Made by a program: the position numbers and the translations under genes
Part shown: positions 45,054 to 54,910 of the stretch, piece by piece
Numbering within the stretch: position 1 is the stretch's first letter
How the letters are laid out: every line of letters starts with the position of its first letter
Assembly: GCA_016866235.1 (NCBI GenBank)
Contig: VGMW01000007.1
Location: 31,669-95,668, forward strand
Reading direction: 5' to 3'
Origin: Bacteroidota bacterium
Lineage (GTDB): Bacteria; Bacteroidota; Bacteroidia; Cytophagales; Cyclobacteriaceae
DNA length: 64,000 nucleotides
The notes under the pieces: generated by a model
Seen by the model: the letters and a program-made list of their open reading frames with translations, nothing else
What the model was told of the DNA's origin: nothing
Databases searched by the model: none

Positions 45054-47309
45054 ATGACCCTCCATCCTTTTTCTGGACGCCTGATCGTCATACTTTTTCA
45101 GGTTTGTTTTGTTTTGTTTTCGTCGGCACAGGTTTTCTATGTCGATGCTGTTAAGGGGTCTGATCAAAATCCCGGGTTAAAATCAAAACCCGTCGCTTCT
45201 CTTGGTGCAGCCCAACAACTTGTTCGCCAATACAAAGACAAGCACGGGCCTTCCGATAAAGCAATTGAAGTCATTATACGTAGTGGTCTTTATGAGTTGT
45301 CTGAGCCGCTGACCTTTATTTCTATTGATGGCGGAACTTCTTTGAGCCCAGTGATATGGAGGGCTGAGGAGGGGAATCATGTCGTTGTTTCTGGCGGTAA
45401 ATCCATAAAATCATCTGATTTTGTTCCGGTGGTTGACCCACAGATCTTAGCCATACTTCCTGAGACGGCGAGAAGTAAGGTCTTGTATGCCGACCTAAGA
45501 CGTTCCGCGATGGATGATTTAGGCCGACACGTTCAATATGGTCATGCACTTCCTGTGGTGCCCGCCGCTGCAGAGCTCTATTTTAACGGTGAGCCCATGG
45601 TTCTTGCGCGTTATCCAAATGCCGGTCACCAAAAAAAGGATGATGATTATATTCGAATTGGTACCGTTTTGGATCCTGGTTCAGTTCCCCGGATAGGAGA
45701 TAAATCCGCGCGAGGTGCACTATTTAACTACACCGATCTCCGCCATGAGCGTTGGATCAAGGCTTCGGATGTATGGTTACAGGGAACATTTAATTATGGT
45801 TTTGCAGATGATTTTATCAAAGTTGCTGCTATAGACACCACCCGTAAAACCATTCAGCTTTCCACACCGCATTTGTATGGCGTTGCCTCAGGAAAAGACT
45901 TTCAACAGTATGTGGCCATCAATTTACTGGAGGAGTTGGATGTGGCTGGTGAATATTTTATTGATCGGAAGGCGGGTCGCCTTTATTTCTGGCCTCCAGC
46001 CCAACTTCAATCTGATTCAGAAATCACACTTTCAATTTTAGAAGCGCCCGTTGTTGCACTACAAGGCGTTGCACATCTGAAACTGAAAGGGCTCACGGTA
46101 GAGGCGGGTAGGGGAATTGGAATTTACATGGAGGGAGGTGAATCCAACACCATTGAAAATTGTGTTGTCCGCAATGTGGGAACGTGCGGAATTTTCATGG
46201 GTAAAGGTGCAAGGGCGCTTTCGGAAGATATGTCGGTAGACGATTACCGGGGCTATGCTGTTTCTGGTGAAATCGGTAGCCTTCAAAATCATCTTTACAA
46301 CCACACCGCCTGGAACCGTGAAGCAGGAAAAAATCATTCCATTGTTGGTTGTGAGGTGTACAATACCGGTAGTGGCGGAATTTATCTGAGTGGCGGTGAT
46401 AAGCGTACATTAAACAATGGCAACAACCTCGTTGAAAACTGTAGTGTACACCACTACAACCGTAGAAATAAATTCACCTGGTCCGGGATAAATGTGGATG
46501 GTTGTGGAAATGTGGTTCGTCACTGTGAAGTTTATGATTCCGACTGGCAGGGCATGTATGTTCACGGAAACGAACATCTTTTTGAGTACAACGAAATTCA
46601 CCACGTTACCCTGAATTCCGACGATACTTCCCCTTGGTACATTGGTCGCGACCCAAGCGATCGTGGCAATATTGTTCGGTACAATTATTTCCACGATTGT
46701 GGCAATTCCGAAAGGATGAATATGGGCGTTTATTGCGATGACTCTTCGACTGGTGTTGAAGTTTATGGTAATGTTTTCAGCAACATGAAAATGAAATACG
46801 GTATGTTGTTTACCAATACAGGCTGGGATCTGGTTATGCGCAACAACATTGTGGTGAACCCTATGTCGCATACCTATGTGGTTTCAGCGCACTATTACAC
46901 GTGGGCGGCTGGTGGTGTCGAGGCAACTTTCGGATCGAAGGGGTTAATACGAAAGCGCCTCACCGAACAAGTCCAGTTTAATAAATCCCCGTACGCAGAA
47001 CGATATCCGGATTTGTTAACCTATTTAGATCCATTGCCCGGTGGAAAAGAATGGGTTGGCATGAGATCTAAAGGAAATGTGTTTGAAGGCAATCTGATTG
47101 TTGGATCGAAGACGGATCCGATAAGTCTCTTGGGCGGTGAGCATGCAACGGTAAAATCGTCCAACAATTGGACGACCGACCAGGATCCGGGCTTTGTGGA
47201 TATGGAAAAGGGCAATTTCTCACTCAAAACAAACGCTGAAGTCTTCAGGAAAATCCCAGGATTTCAATCGGTTCCATTTGAAAAAATGGGTCGCTATCCA
47301 CGCCGTTAA
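45054..47309 (+). CDS. Secreted right-handed beta-helix protein
   Basis: A 751-residue exported protein: signal peptide to about residue 25 (VLFSSAQ), then F-Y-V-D-A-x-x-G-S-D-x-N-P-G, the opening phrase of many secreted beta-helix proteins. The body has parallel beta-helix repeats (ENCVVRNVGTCGIFM, NSTVHHYN-type, GMYVHGNEHLFEYNEIH) like polysaccharide lyases and epimerases. It is probably a cell-surface or secreted carbohydrate-active protein, substrate unknown. The ATG is used rather than a TTG directly after the previous stop. Confidence 0.82.
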   Translation: MTLHPFSGRLIVILFQVCFVLFSSAQVFYVDAVKGSDQNPGLKSKPVASLGAAQQLVRQYKDKHGPSDKAIEVIIRSGLYELSEPLTFISIDGGTSLSPVIWRAEEGNHVVVSGGKSIKSSDFVPVVDPQILAILPETARSKVLYADLRRSAMDDLGRHVQYGHALPVVPAAAELYFNGEPMVLARYPNAGHQKKDDDYIRIGTVLDPGSVPRIGDKSARGALFNYTDLRHERWIKASDVWLQGTFNYGFADDFIKVAAIDTTRKTIQLSTPHLYGVASGKDFQQYVAINLLEELDVAGEYFIDRKAGRLYFWPPAQLQSDSEITLSILEAPVVALQGVAHLKLKGLTVEAGRGIGIYMEGGESNTIENCVVRNVGTCGIFMGKGARALSEDMSVDDYRGYAVSGEIGSLQNHLYNHTAWNREAGKNHSIVGCEVYNTGSGGIYLSGGDKRTLNNGNNLVENCSVHHYNRRNKFTWSGINVDGCGNVVRHCEVYDSDWQGMYVHGNEHLFEYNEIHHVTLNSDDTSPWYIGRDPSDRGNIVRYNYFHDCGNSERMNMGVYCDDSSTGVEVYGNVFSNMKMKYGMLFTNTGWDLVMRNNIVVNPMSHTYVVSAHYYTWAAGGVEATFGSKGLIRKRLTEQVQFNKSPYAERYPDLLTYLDPLPGGKEWVGMRSKGNVFEGNLIVGSKTDPISLLGGEHATVKSSNNWTTDQDPGFVDMEKGNFSLKTNAEVFRKIPGFQSVPFEKMGRYPRR

Positions 47310-47438
47310 TTTTGCTTTTCGGCGCTACGCTCGCAGGGAAAATCTTTGGTTAACTGATTCCGATAAGGCCGTAAAGTGAGTTCTGTCATGACTCGGTCAA
47401 AGCTAGTTTTTAATAGTTTTGAAGCAATCGCATAATGT

Positions 47439-48137
47439 ATGATTGATAAAAGAGTAAGCGGACCAACAGAGGCGCTTCGGGATCTCGGAGATGGTGCATC
47501 CATCTTGTTGGGCGGATTTGGTCTTTGTGGCATCCCAGAAAACTGCATCGATGCACTGGTTCAAAAAGGTGTGAAAAACCTCACGTGCATATCAAACAAT
47601 GCGGGCGTCGATGGTTTTGGTATCGGTAAGCTCCTGGCCACCCGTCAGGTGAAGAAAATGATTTCAAGTTATGTTGGTGAAAATGAAGAGTTCGAACGTC
47701 AGTTGCTCTCCGGTGAGCTGGAGGTCGAGCTCATTCCGCAGGGCACGCTCGCTTTTCGCTGCCTGGCCGCGGGATATGGAATGCCTGCGCTCTACACGGC
47801 TGCCGGAGTGGGAACCGAGGTGGCCATCGGTAAGGAAACCAGAAATTTTGATGGAAGGGACTACCTGTTGGAGCGTGCATTTGATGCAGACTATGCCATC
47901 GTAAAGGCCTGGAAGGGAGACCACGACGGCAACCTGATTTTTCGAAGGACCTCCAGAAACTTTAATCCACTGATGGCCATGGCAGGAAAAATTACCATTG
48001 CTGAAGTGGAGGAATTGGTAGCACCAGGCATGTTAGATCCTGACCACATCCACACGCCTGGAATTTTCGTCCACCGAATTTTCCAGGGAAAGGGTTACGA
48101 AAAGAGAATTGAAAAGAAGACCACCAGAAAAAGATAA
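47439..48137 (+). CDS. scoA: 3-oxoacid CoA-transferase subunit A
   Basis: A 232-residue family I CoA-transferase alpha subunit with the glycine-rich LLGGFGLCGIPENC block and ATRQVKKMISSYVGENEEFERQ region. With subunit B it moves CoA from succinyl-CoA to acetoacetate, giving acetoacetyl-CoA. This consumes acetoacetate released by fumarylacetoacetase in the nearby catabolic genes. It is followed by scoB with a 4-base gap. Confidence 0.93.
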   Translation: MIDKRVSGPTEALRDLGDGASILLGGFGLCGIPENCIDALVQKGVKNLTCISNNAGVDGFGIGKLLATRQVKKMISSYVGENEEFERQLLSGELEVELIPQGTLAFRCLAAGYGMPALYTAAGVGTEVAIGKETRNFDGRDYLLERAFDADYAIVKAWKGDHDGNLIFRRTSRNFNPLMAMAGKITIAEVEELVAPGMLDPDHIHTPGIFVHRIFQGKGYEKRIEKKTTRKR

Positions 48138-48141
48138 GACC

Positions 48142-48798
48142 ATGCTGGACAAGGAGGGTATTGCAAAAAGAATTGCGCGTGAGGTAAGCGATAATTCCTA
48201 TGTCAATCTTGGTATTGGCATTCCGACGCTGGTGGCAAATTATATTCCGCCCGACCACCATGTTGTTTTTCAAACCGAAAACGGTCTTTTGGGCACCGGT
48301 CCATTTCCCTGGGAGGGTGAGGAGGATCCGGATTTGATTAATGCAGGCAAGCAGACCATAACTTTTCTCCCTGGTGCCTCAAGCTTTGATTCAGCCATGA
48401 GCTTTGGCATGATCCACTCCGGCAAGGTGCACATGACCATTCTTGGTGCCATGGAAGTATCTGAACATGGCGACCTGGCGAACTGGAAAATCCCGGGTAA
48501 AATGGTGAAGGGCATGGGCGGTGCCATGGACCTTGTGGCAGCTTCCAACAAAACGTTGGTGGCGATGCAGCACGTTAACAAAAGTGGAGAAAGTAAATTG
48601 CTTCCGGAGTGCACGCTTCCCATCACCGGTCGCCGGTGTGTACAAAAAATTTTCACTGAGCTTGCAGTCCTGGAGATTGCACCCGAGGGCGGTTTTATTC
48701 TGCTCGAGCGAGCGCCGAGTGTTTCGGTCGATCAAATCAAAAACGCGACCAAAGGCAGACTAATCATCAAGGGCGAAATTCCCGAGATGATTTTCTAG
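48142..48798 (+). CDS. scoB: 3-oxoacid CoA-transferase subunit B
   Basis: A 218-residue beta subunit. The catalytic glutamate that forms the CoA thioester is in QTENGLLGTGP near residue 45, and GIGIPTLVANY and GAMDLVAASNKT are family blocks. The ATG at 48142 is chosen, not the earlier in-frame ATG inside scoA. The stop overlaps the stop of the convergent hppD gene (CTAG). Confidence 0.93.
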   Translation: MLDKEGIAKRIAREVSDNSYVNLGIGIPTLVANYIPPDHHVVFQTENGLLGTGPFPWEGEEDPDLINAGKQTITFLPGASSFDSAMSFGMIHSGKVHMTILGAMEVSEHGDLANWKIPGKMVKGMGGAMDLVAASNKTLVAMQHVNKSGESKLLPECTLPITGRRCVQKIFTELAVLEIAPEGGFILLERAPSVSVDQIKNATKGRLIIKGEIPEMIF

Positions 48799-49925
48799 AG
48801 GTTTCCTCTTAATGCCTGCTCCCTTTCCAGTGCTTCGAACAGTGCTTTAAAATTACCGGCACCAAATGACCGTGCGCCCCGGCGCTGAATAATTTCATAG
48901 AAAAGCGTCGGTCGGTCTTCGACTGGTTTGGTAAAAATCTGCAGCAAGTAGCCTTCTTCATCCCGGTCTACCAGAATGCCGAGCGGTCGGAGGGTATCGA
49001 TGTTTTCCTGAATGGTACCAACTCTTTTAGAGAGCTCGTCGTAATAGGTTTGTGGGACCTGAAGAAATTCAACACCACGGGCGCGAAGTTTCGATACCGT
49101 TTCGACGATGTTGTCGGTAGCAATGGCAATATGTTGAACGCCTGGGCTACCATAAAAATCCAGGTACTCTTCTACCTGTGATTTCTTTTTTCCTTTTGCA
49201 GGTTCATTGATGGGGAATTTGACGTAACCATTTCCGTTGCTCATCACTTTACTCATCAGTGCCGAGTATTCGGTGGAAATCTGCTTGTCATCGAAGGTCA
49301 GGATGTTGCGGAAGCCCATGACCTCTTCATAAAACTTTACCCATGGATTCATTTCATTCCAGCCTACGTTGCCAACGCAGTGGTCGATGTATTTCAGGCC
49401 AACGGGCTCTGGTTGGTAGGCGGTTTCCCATTTTTTGAATCCTGGCAGAAAAATTCCCTTGTATTCGGATCGTTGCACAAAAAGATGAACGGTATCACCG
49501 TAAATATGAATTCCGCTGATAACCACTTTCCCGTTTTCATCACTGATTTCTTTCGGTTCCATAAATGGTTTAGCGCCGCGTGATGTGGTTTGTTTGAACG
49601 CATCGCGCGCATCTGAAACCGTAAGCGCAATGGCGCGAACACCATCACCATGCTTATGCGTATGCAGTGCGATGGGATGATCGGGATGCAGGGCAGTGGT
49701 GAGGATAAGTCTTACCTTGTCCTGAGCCAAAACATAAGAGGCCTTTTCGCGATCTCCTGTTTCAGGTCCGGAATAGGCCAACTCCTGAAATCCGAAAGCA
49801 GTCTTATAGAAGTGTGCTGCCTGTTTTGCATTGCCCACATAGAACTCGACAAAATCAGTTCCCAGCAGCGGTAAAAAGTCCGATTCAACTGCGGTGATTG
49901 GTTTTTCTATTACATCGGTTGCCAT
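48795..49925 (-). CDS. hppD: 4-hydroxyphenylpyruvate dioxygenase
   Basis: A 376-residue Fe(II) dioxygenase that converts 4-hydroxyphenylpyruvate to homogentisate. The C-terminal domain carries the iron ligands in the YIDHCVGN and GVQHIAIAT segments plus the glutamate in TLFYEIIQRRG, with the conserved GYLLQIFTKP. It lies 2 bases after hmgA in the same operon. Confidence 0.95.
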   Translation of the reverse strand: MATDVIEKPITAVESDFLPLLGTDFVEFYVGNAKQAAHFYKTAFGFQELAYSGPETGDREKASYVLAQDKVRLILTTALHPDHPIALHTHKHGDGVRAIALTVSDARDAFKQTTSRGAKPFMEPKEISDENGKVVISGIHIYGDTVHLFVQRSEYKGIFLPGFKKWETAYQPEPVGLKYIDHCVGNVGWNEMNPWVKFYEEVMGFRNILTFDDKQISTEYSALMSKVMSNGNGYVKFPINEPAKGKKKSQVEEYLDFYGSPGVQHIAIATDNIVETVSKLRARGVEFLQVPQTYYDELSKRVGTIQENIDTLRPLGILVDRDEEGYLLQIFTKPVEDRPTLFYEIIQRRGARSFGAGNFKALFEALEREQALRGNL

Positions 49926-49927
49926 AA

Positions 49928-51094
49928 TTATTCAATGTTGTGTTGCCAGCTTTTATGGTATGACTCATCTTCAATCTGAAGCGCATGTTCTGTAAGCATC
50001 AGTGGCCTGAACGGGTCGATCATAACGGCCAACTCTTCAGTTTTTTCTTTTCCGATGCTCTTTTCTACTGTACCTGGATGTGGACCGTGCGGGATGCCAC
50101 CAGGGTGGAGGGTTATTTGCCCTTTCACCACGGATTTTCTGCTCATGAAATCGCCATCAACATAATACAGTACCTCATCGCTGTCGACATTGCTGTGGTT
50201 GTATGGCGCAGGAATGGCAAGTGGATGGTAGTCGTATTTGCGTGGGACGAAGGAGCACACCACAAAATTTCCGCCTTCAAAGGTTTGGTGGACCGGCGGT
50301 GGCTGGTGAACCCTGCCGGTGATGGGTTCGAAATTGTGAATGGAGAATGCCCAAGGATAATGATAGCCATCCCATCCGATAAAATCAAAAGGGTGGGTAC
50401 CGTAGGTGTAGGGATAAATTAATCCTTGCTTTTTGATTAGTATTTTGAAGTCTCCGGTTTGGTCGTGGGTTTCAAGGTCCTGCGGCCGACGGATGTCGCG
50501 TTCACAAAATGGCGCGTGTTCCATGAGCTGCCCCACTTCATTGAGGTAACGCTTTGGAAAACGGATCGGACTGAAGCTTTCAACAATAAACAACCGGTTG
50601 TCGGGCTGATCGAAGGTGATTTGATAAATCGTTCCGCGAGGAACGACCAGGTAATCACCATAGCCAAATTTAATTTTTCCAAAACCTGACTTCAATTCAC
50701 CGCTTCCCTGATGGATGAAAATGATTTCATCGGCCTGACTGTTTTTATAGAAATAGTCGGTCATGGATTTCCGCGGTGCAGCGAGTGAAATGTGAAGATC
50801 GCTGTTGACCAACACCGGTTTACGGCTTTGAAGGTAATCGTCTTCTGGTTTGATGTTGAAGCCAATCAGGCTTGTGTGTCTGAGGTGTCGCTCGCGAACC
50901 ACTTTTGGCTCCACCGAATACGGCTCGCCAAGGGTTTTAACGATGGTGGGCGGATGACAATGATAGACCAGCGAGTATAGACTCGAAAAGCCGTGGGTCG
51001 ACACCAGTTCTTCTGCATACAATTTGCCGTTTGGCTGACGGAAAACAGTGTGTCGCTTCGGCGGAATTTGACCAAGGGTATGGTAGATCGGCAT
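49928..51094 (-). CDS. hmgA: Homogentisate 1,2-dioxygenase
   Basis: A 388-residue Fe(II) cupin enzyme that opens the aromatic ring of homogentisate to maleylacetoacetate. Iron ligands and substrate residues lie in the YHPLAIPAPYNHSNVDSDEVLYY region (active-site H and E) and GGIPHGPHPG. The length is shorter than the human enzyme but normal for this branch. It is first in the operon with hppD. Confidence 0.94.
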   Translation of the reverse strand: MPIYHTLGQIPPKRHTVFRQPNGKLYAEELVSTHGFSSLYSLVYHCHPPTIVKTLGEPYSVEPKVVRERHLRHTSLIGFNIKPEDDYLQSRKPVLVNSDLHISLAAPRKSMTDYFYKNSQADEIIFIHQGSGELKSGFGKIKFGYGDYLVVPRGTIYQITFDQPDNRLFIVESFSPIRFPKRYLNEVGQLMEHAPFCERDIRRPQDLETHDQTGDFKILIKKQGLIYPYTYGTHPFDFIGWDGYHYPWAFSIHNFEPITGRVHQPPPVHQTFEGGNFVVCSFVPRKYDYHPLAIPAPYNHSNVDSDEVLYYVDGDFMSRKSVVKGQITLHPGGIPHGPHPGTVEKSIGKEKTEELAVMIDPFRPLMLTEHALQIEDESYHKSWQHNIE

Positions 51095-51151
51095 GCTTTT
51101 TTGTTTATCGGGATTTCAAAAAAACCGGGACAAAAGTCGTTAATAAATGGT

Positions 51152-51159
51152 TAATTTTG
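51152..51159 (+). promoter_or_regulatory. Predicted -7 element for the fumarylacetoacetase gene
   Basis: TAATTTTG, exact TAnnTTTG. On the opposite strand GACTTTTG (51131-51138) is one mismatch from the same consensus and could serve hmgA-hppD, so divergent promoters share this 139-base region. Confidence 0.5.
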
Positions 51160-51233
51160 GAGGATTTTATGAAGGTTGAAATGTTATTTAATTCTTTGAA
51201 AATCAATGTATTAGTTGTGTTTTACAAGCAAGG

Positions 51234-52229
51234 ATGAAACTGGTTACCTATAAAACTGAAAAAGAGCATTTTGGCCTGATGGTCAACGGAGAAATTTATG
51301 CGGTGACCATGGTCGACAGCCGACTACCGGACGACCTGCTTTCATTTCTTGAATTGGGTGAGGAAGGCTTGTCGATGCTCCGCGCTGCAGAGAAAAAACT
51401 GATGGAAGGCACCCTTGTGCTGGAACCGGTTGTTGGATGTCAATTGCTTGCCCCGGTACCAAGGCCAACTTCCTGTCGCGATGGATATGCATTCCGTCAG
51501 CATGTTGCGACGGCCAGGCGTAACCGTGGATTGGAAATGATACCTGAATTTGATCAGTATCCGATTTTCTATTTCACCAACCACCATGCCATTTTTGGCC
51601 CAGGCGAGGTGATGCTTATGCCTGATCATTTCAGGCAACTTGATTTTGAACTGGAGGCTGCGGTGGTCATCGGTAAACCCGGCAGAAACATTCGTGCCGC
51701 TGAAGCCGATCAGTACATTGCTGGTTATACCATCATGAACGATCTCAGTGCGCGCACCCTTCAGATGGAAGAGATGCTCTTGAATCTTGGTCCGGCAAAG
51801 GGGAAAGATTTTGCAACGGTTATTGGTCCATGGTTGGTCACGCCGGATGAATTGGAAACAAAGAAGGTAGCGACAAAGCCATTGCATACCGGCACTCAGT
51901 TTGATTTGGTCATGACTTGCACCGTAAACGGTAAAGAAGTTTCGAGAGGAAATCTTAAGGAAATGGATTGGACCTTTGCTGAAATCATTGAGCGCTGTTC
52001 TTATGGCGTTGATTTGTATCCGGGAGATGTGATTGGTTCAGGAACGGTTGGCACCGGATGTTTTTTGGAATTGAACGGGACTGGAAAGCTTAACCATCCG
52101 AACTACCAGCCACAGTGGCTTCAGCCTGGTGATGTGGTCACGCTGGAGATTGACGGCTTGGGTAGTCTGACCAACACCATGGTCGCTGAAAAAACCGACT
52201 GGTCGATCCTCAACCTAAAAAAGAAATAA
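51234..52229 (+). CDS. Fumarylacetoacetate hydrolase family protein
   Basis: A 331-residue FAH family enzyme. The metal and substrate motifs include DFELEAAVVIGKPGRN, YTIMNDLSARTLQ and the later GDVIGSGTVGTGC. It hydrolyses fumarylacetoacetate to fumarate and acetoacetate, the last step of the pathway in this cluster. Family members also include other C-C hydrolases, but the context with hmgA and hppD supports FAH. It is followed without a gap by a flavin reductase gene. Confidence 0.88.
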   Translation: MKLVTYKTEKEHFGLMVNGEIYAVTMVDSRLPDDLLSFLELGEEGLSMLRAAEKKLMEGTLVLEPVVGCQLLAPVPRPTSCRDGYAFRQHVATARRNRGLEMIPEFDQYPIFYFTNHHAIFGPGEVMLMPDHFRQLDFELEAAVVIGKPGRNIRAAEADQYIAGYTIMNDLSARTLQMEEMLLNLGPAKGKDFATVIGPWLVTPDELETKKVATKPLHTGTQFDLVMTCTVNGKEVSRGNLKEMDWTFAEIIERCSYGVDLYPGDVIGSGTVGTGCFLELNGTGKLNHPNYQPQWLQPGDVVTLEIDGLGSLTNTMVAEKTDWSILNLKKK

Positions 52230-53111
52230 ATGGTTAGCCTAAATGTGGCGACCCTCACCGGTCAGGAACTTCAGCGGTTGTTGCAGAGTGTTATTGCGCC
52301 ACGGCCCATTTGTTTTGCGTCTACTCTGAACCATAAGGGCGAGGTTAACCTTAGTCCGTTTAGTTTTTTTAACCTTTTCAGCATTCAGCCTCCGGTTTGT
52401 GTTTTTTCTCCATCGAGGAGGCTTCGGGACAACAGCACCAAGCACACGCTTGAAAATATTAAGGAAGTCGATGAGTGCGTGATCAACATCGTCACGTATG
52501 ATATGGTTGGTCAGACATCTTTGGCCAGTTGTGATTTTCCGAGGGGCGTGAATGAGTTTGAGAAGGCAGGGTTTACGATGTTGCCCTCTGAAGTGGTTAA
52601 ACCCCCGCGTGTAGCGGAGTCGCCCGTGCAGTTGGAATGTAAAGTCCGACAGGTGGTGGAGCTCGGACAACAAGCTGGATCGGGTAACCTGGTGGTGGCT
52701 GAAGTCCTGAAGATTCATTTGGCTGAAAAAATTCTTGATGAAAAAGGTCAGGTCGATCAGCGTTTGATGGATCTGGTGGCGAGGCTGGGCGGAAACTGGT
52801 ATGCGCGCATCACTCCTGAAGCACTTTTTGAATGGGAAAAACCAAACGATAAGATAGGAGTTGGGTTTGATGCATTGCCGGAGGTGATCAGAGCGTCGGA
52901 CTGGCTTACCGAAAACGAAAAATCACGTTTTGCCAATTTGAATGTATTGCCTGATAAAAATAAGGCCATGCCATTACTCGATGCTGAACATCAGAACCTG
53001 ATCGCAACTCGGGTAGAGGGTTGGGAATTAAAAGTTCGGGAAGAGGTGATTCAAATGCTACGCAACGGAAAGGTTCAGGAAGCGTATCGCCTTGCTGTTC
53101 AGCTTACCTGA
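52230..53111 (+). CDS. Flavin reductase-like domain protein
   Basis: A 293-residue protein with the FMN-binding flavin reductase (DUF447/HpaC-like) fold: APRPICFAST, GEVNLSPFSFFNLFSIQPP and TKHTLENIKEVDECVINIV. It begins one base after the FAH stop, so it is translated with it. In other bacteria similar genes supply reduced flavin or bind a heme/flavin cofactor, but its role in tyrosine breakdown is not established. The C-terminal 90 residues are an extra segment not found in short reductases. Confidence 0.85.
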   Translation: MVSLNVATLTGQELQRLLQSVIAPRPICFASTLNHKGEVNLSPFSFFNLFSIQPPVCVFSPSRRLRDNSTKHTLENIKEVDECVINIVTYDMVGQTSLASCDFPRGVNEFEKAGFTMLPSEVVKPPRVAESPVQLECKVRQVVELGQQAGSGNLVVAEVLKIHLAEKILDEKGQVDQRLMDLVARLGGNWYARITPEALFEWEKPNDKIGVGFDALPEVIRASDWLTENEKSRFANLNVLPDKNKAMPLLDAEHQNLIATRVEGWELKVREEVIQMLRNGKVQEAYRLAVQLT

Positions 53112-53112
53112 T

Positions 53113-54882
53113 TTATTCAAATTTCATTTTACGGTCGATCATCGACAATCCGTCCGAGATCAGTTTGCTGAATTGTGGATGAGAGATTTTTTTGGCTTCT
53201 AAGGATTTCCTGGCCCGGTTATACATGGATGAAGCTGATGCCAACGGTTCTGTGAGTTCCGCAATCTCCAGCGTTGCAAGCCAGTCATCGGGATGATTTT
53301 CTTCCAGGCTGTTTAGCAGTTGATCCAATTTGTTTGGATCCGGTCGACCTTCCCGGTTTTCTCTAATGCATTTGAAAATGAGATGGTATGCCTTATCCTG
53401 TTCAGCGTATTCGATGCGTCTAGTTTTTTGTCCGGACAGGTGAAGGCCGTCATCAAAAAGTTGTTTATCGGCCGAACCACAAAAGACCGATGGTACGCCG
53501 GAACCAACCAACAGGTTAAGAACGCCGTCTTCGGTTTCATGGAGCATGCGACCTTCACGGGTCAGGACAACAGCTTCATCGAATTGCAAGTGTTCGAGTT
53601 TGTCGTTGTAAAAATTTAGGGCAGAAATTTTGCCTGAGACTTTAATGCCGTTTTCGAATTGCAGATCACAGAATTCATTGGCTTTAATGCCCAGTTCCCG
53701 AAGTGCGGCAGGTGAGAGTTCATCAATTTCTTTTCTGGTATTGGCAAGTTTGCCAATGATAACCGCGCAGCCGTTGGTCAGGTTTTCGGGACCTGAATTT
53801 TCGATCACCTTGTCGTTTCGGCACAAGGCGATGGGTCCTAAAGATGTAATCCAGGACAATCCAAATTTCGGATCGCTGCGAAAGGCATTGAACGTGCCGG
53901 AGATCTGCAAACCTGTTGGCAACACCACGGTACAGATCTGTTCTGAGGCTACAGCTTTTTTAACACCATCGATCCCTCCTTTTTTGAACGCCATCGTTGA
54001 TTCGAACTCCTGCAATACGTTCAGGAGGTTTTCGAAGGTCGGTGTGACAAACAACTGAGGCTGAGGTTTGGTGATGTCATAAGCATAATGAACGGCATCG
54101 ATGGTGTAGGGAATTTTCTTAACCTCCGGGCGCATGCATGAAACACTCTCACCGATTGAGGAGAGCAACCCTGCACCGTAAATTTTTGGTGATTCAATGG
54201 GGCCGATCAATCCATATTCAACTGTCCACCACTGCAGACGGCTGAGCAAGGCCATTTCCGAGGGTTCACCCATGTTGGCTTGTCGGTAGCGCAGGTGTTC
54301 TTCCGCCTGTTGAATTTCTTTTTGACTCGCGCCGGGTGTTTCTTTTATGATGGACAGACGACGGATGGCTTCGTACAATTCATGGTCTTGTTTGGAGAAC
54401 ATGGCCTTGGTGCCCACGGCTCCCAGGTGGCTGAGAAACCGGTTGTAGTGAACATCACTAATGATTGGTGCGTGTCCGGCCGATTCATGGATGATGTCCG
54501 GAGCCGGAGTATATTCGATGTGTTCGAGTGTTCGGATGTCGGCTGCGATGACCAGTACGCGCCATGCCTGGTATTCCATAAAGGCAGCTGGAGGGATAAA
54601 ACCATCGACCGTAACAGCGCCCCACCCAATGCTGGTGAGTGCGTCGTTGATTTCCTGTAGGGAGGGAATTTTTTCAATGGTGAGTCCGGCTTTTTTTAAT
54701 CCCGGTATGTAAGGATAATACGCCGCTTCGCGCAGATAGCTGTAGTTCTGACGCATCACGTAGCGCCACAGCGCATGGTCGGCAAAAGTGTAATGGTCGT
54801 ACTCCTGATCGACGATATATTTTTTGAGGTGTTCAGGCAGTTGCCTGACTTGCGCATTGTTAAAGTCGTTGAAACTTTTCAT
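53113..54882 (-). CDS. Aromatic amino acid hydroxylase (phenylalanine 4-monooxygenase type) with C-terminal extension
   Basis: A 589-residue pterin-dependent iron enzyme. The first 290 residues or so are the catalytic domain; the iron-binding H132-ESAG-H137 and the later glutamate region (WWTVEYGLIG) are intact. The second half is an extra domain of about 290 residues with no recognised function, found in Bacteroidota versions but not in the short bacterial enzymes of about 270-300 residues. It converts phenylalanine to tyrosine, feeding the pathway. The chosen ATG avoids overlap with ilvE. Confidence 0.86.
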   Translation of the reverse strand: MKSFNDFNNAQVRQLPEHLKKYIVDQEYDHYTFADHALWRYVMRQNYSYLREAAYYPYIPGLKKAGLTIEKIPSLQEINDALTSIGWGAVTVDGFIPPAAFMEYQAWRVLVIAADIRTLEHIEYTPAPDIIHESAGHAPIISDVHYNRFLSHLGAVGTKAMFSKQDHELYEAIRRLSIIKETPGASQKEIQQAEEHLRYRQANMGEPSEMALLSRLQWWTVEYGLIGPIESPKIYGAGLLSSIGESVSCMRPEVKKIPYTIDAVHYAYDITKPQPQLFVTPTFENLLNVLQEFESTMAFKKGGIDGVKKAVASEQICTVVLPTGLQISGTFNAFRSDPKFGLSWITSLGPIALCRNDKVIENSGPENLTNGCAVIIGKLANTRKEIDELSPAALRELGIKANEFCDLQFENGIKVSGKISALNFYNDKLEHLQFDEAVVLTREGRMLHETEDGVLNLLVGSGVPSVFCGSADKQLFDDGLHLSGQKTRRIEYAEQDKAYHLIFKCIRENREGRPDPNKLDQLLNSLEENHPDDWLATLEIAELTEPLASASSMYNRARKSLEAKKISHPQFSKLISDGLSMIDRKMKFE

Positions 54883-54910
54883 GCCTTCCTCATTGGTATG
54901 GTTTAGAGAT

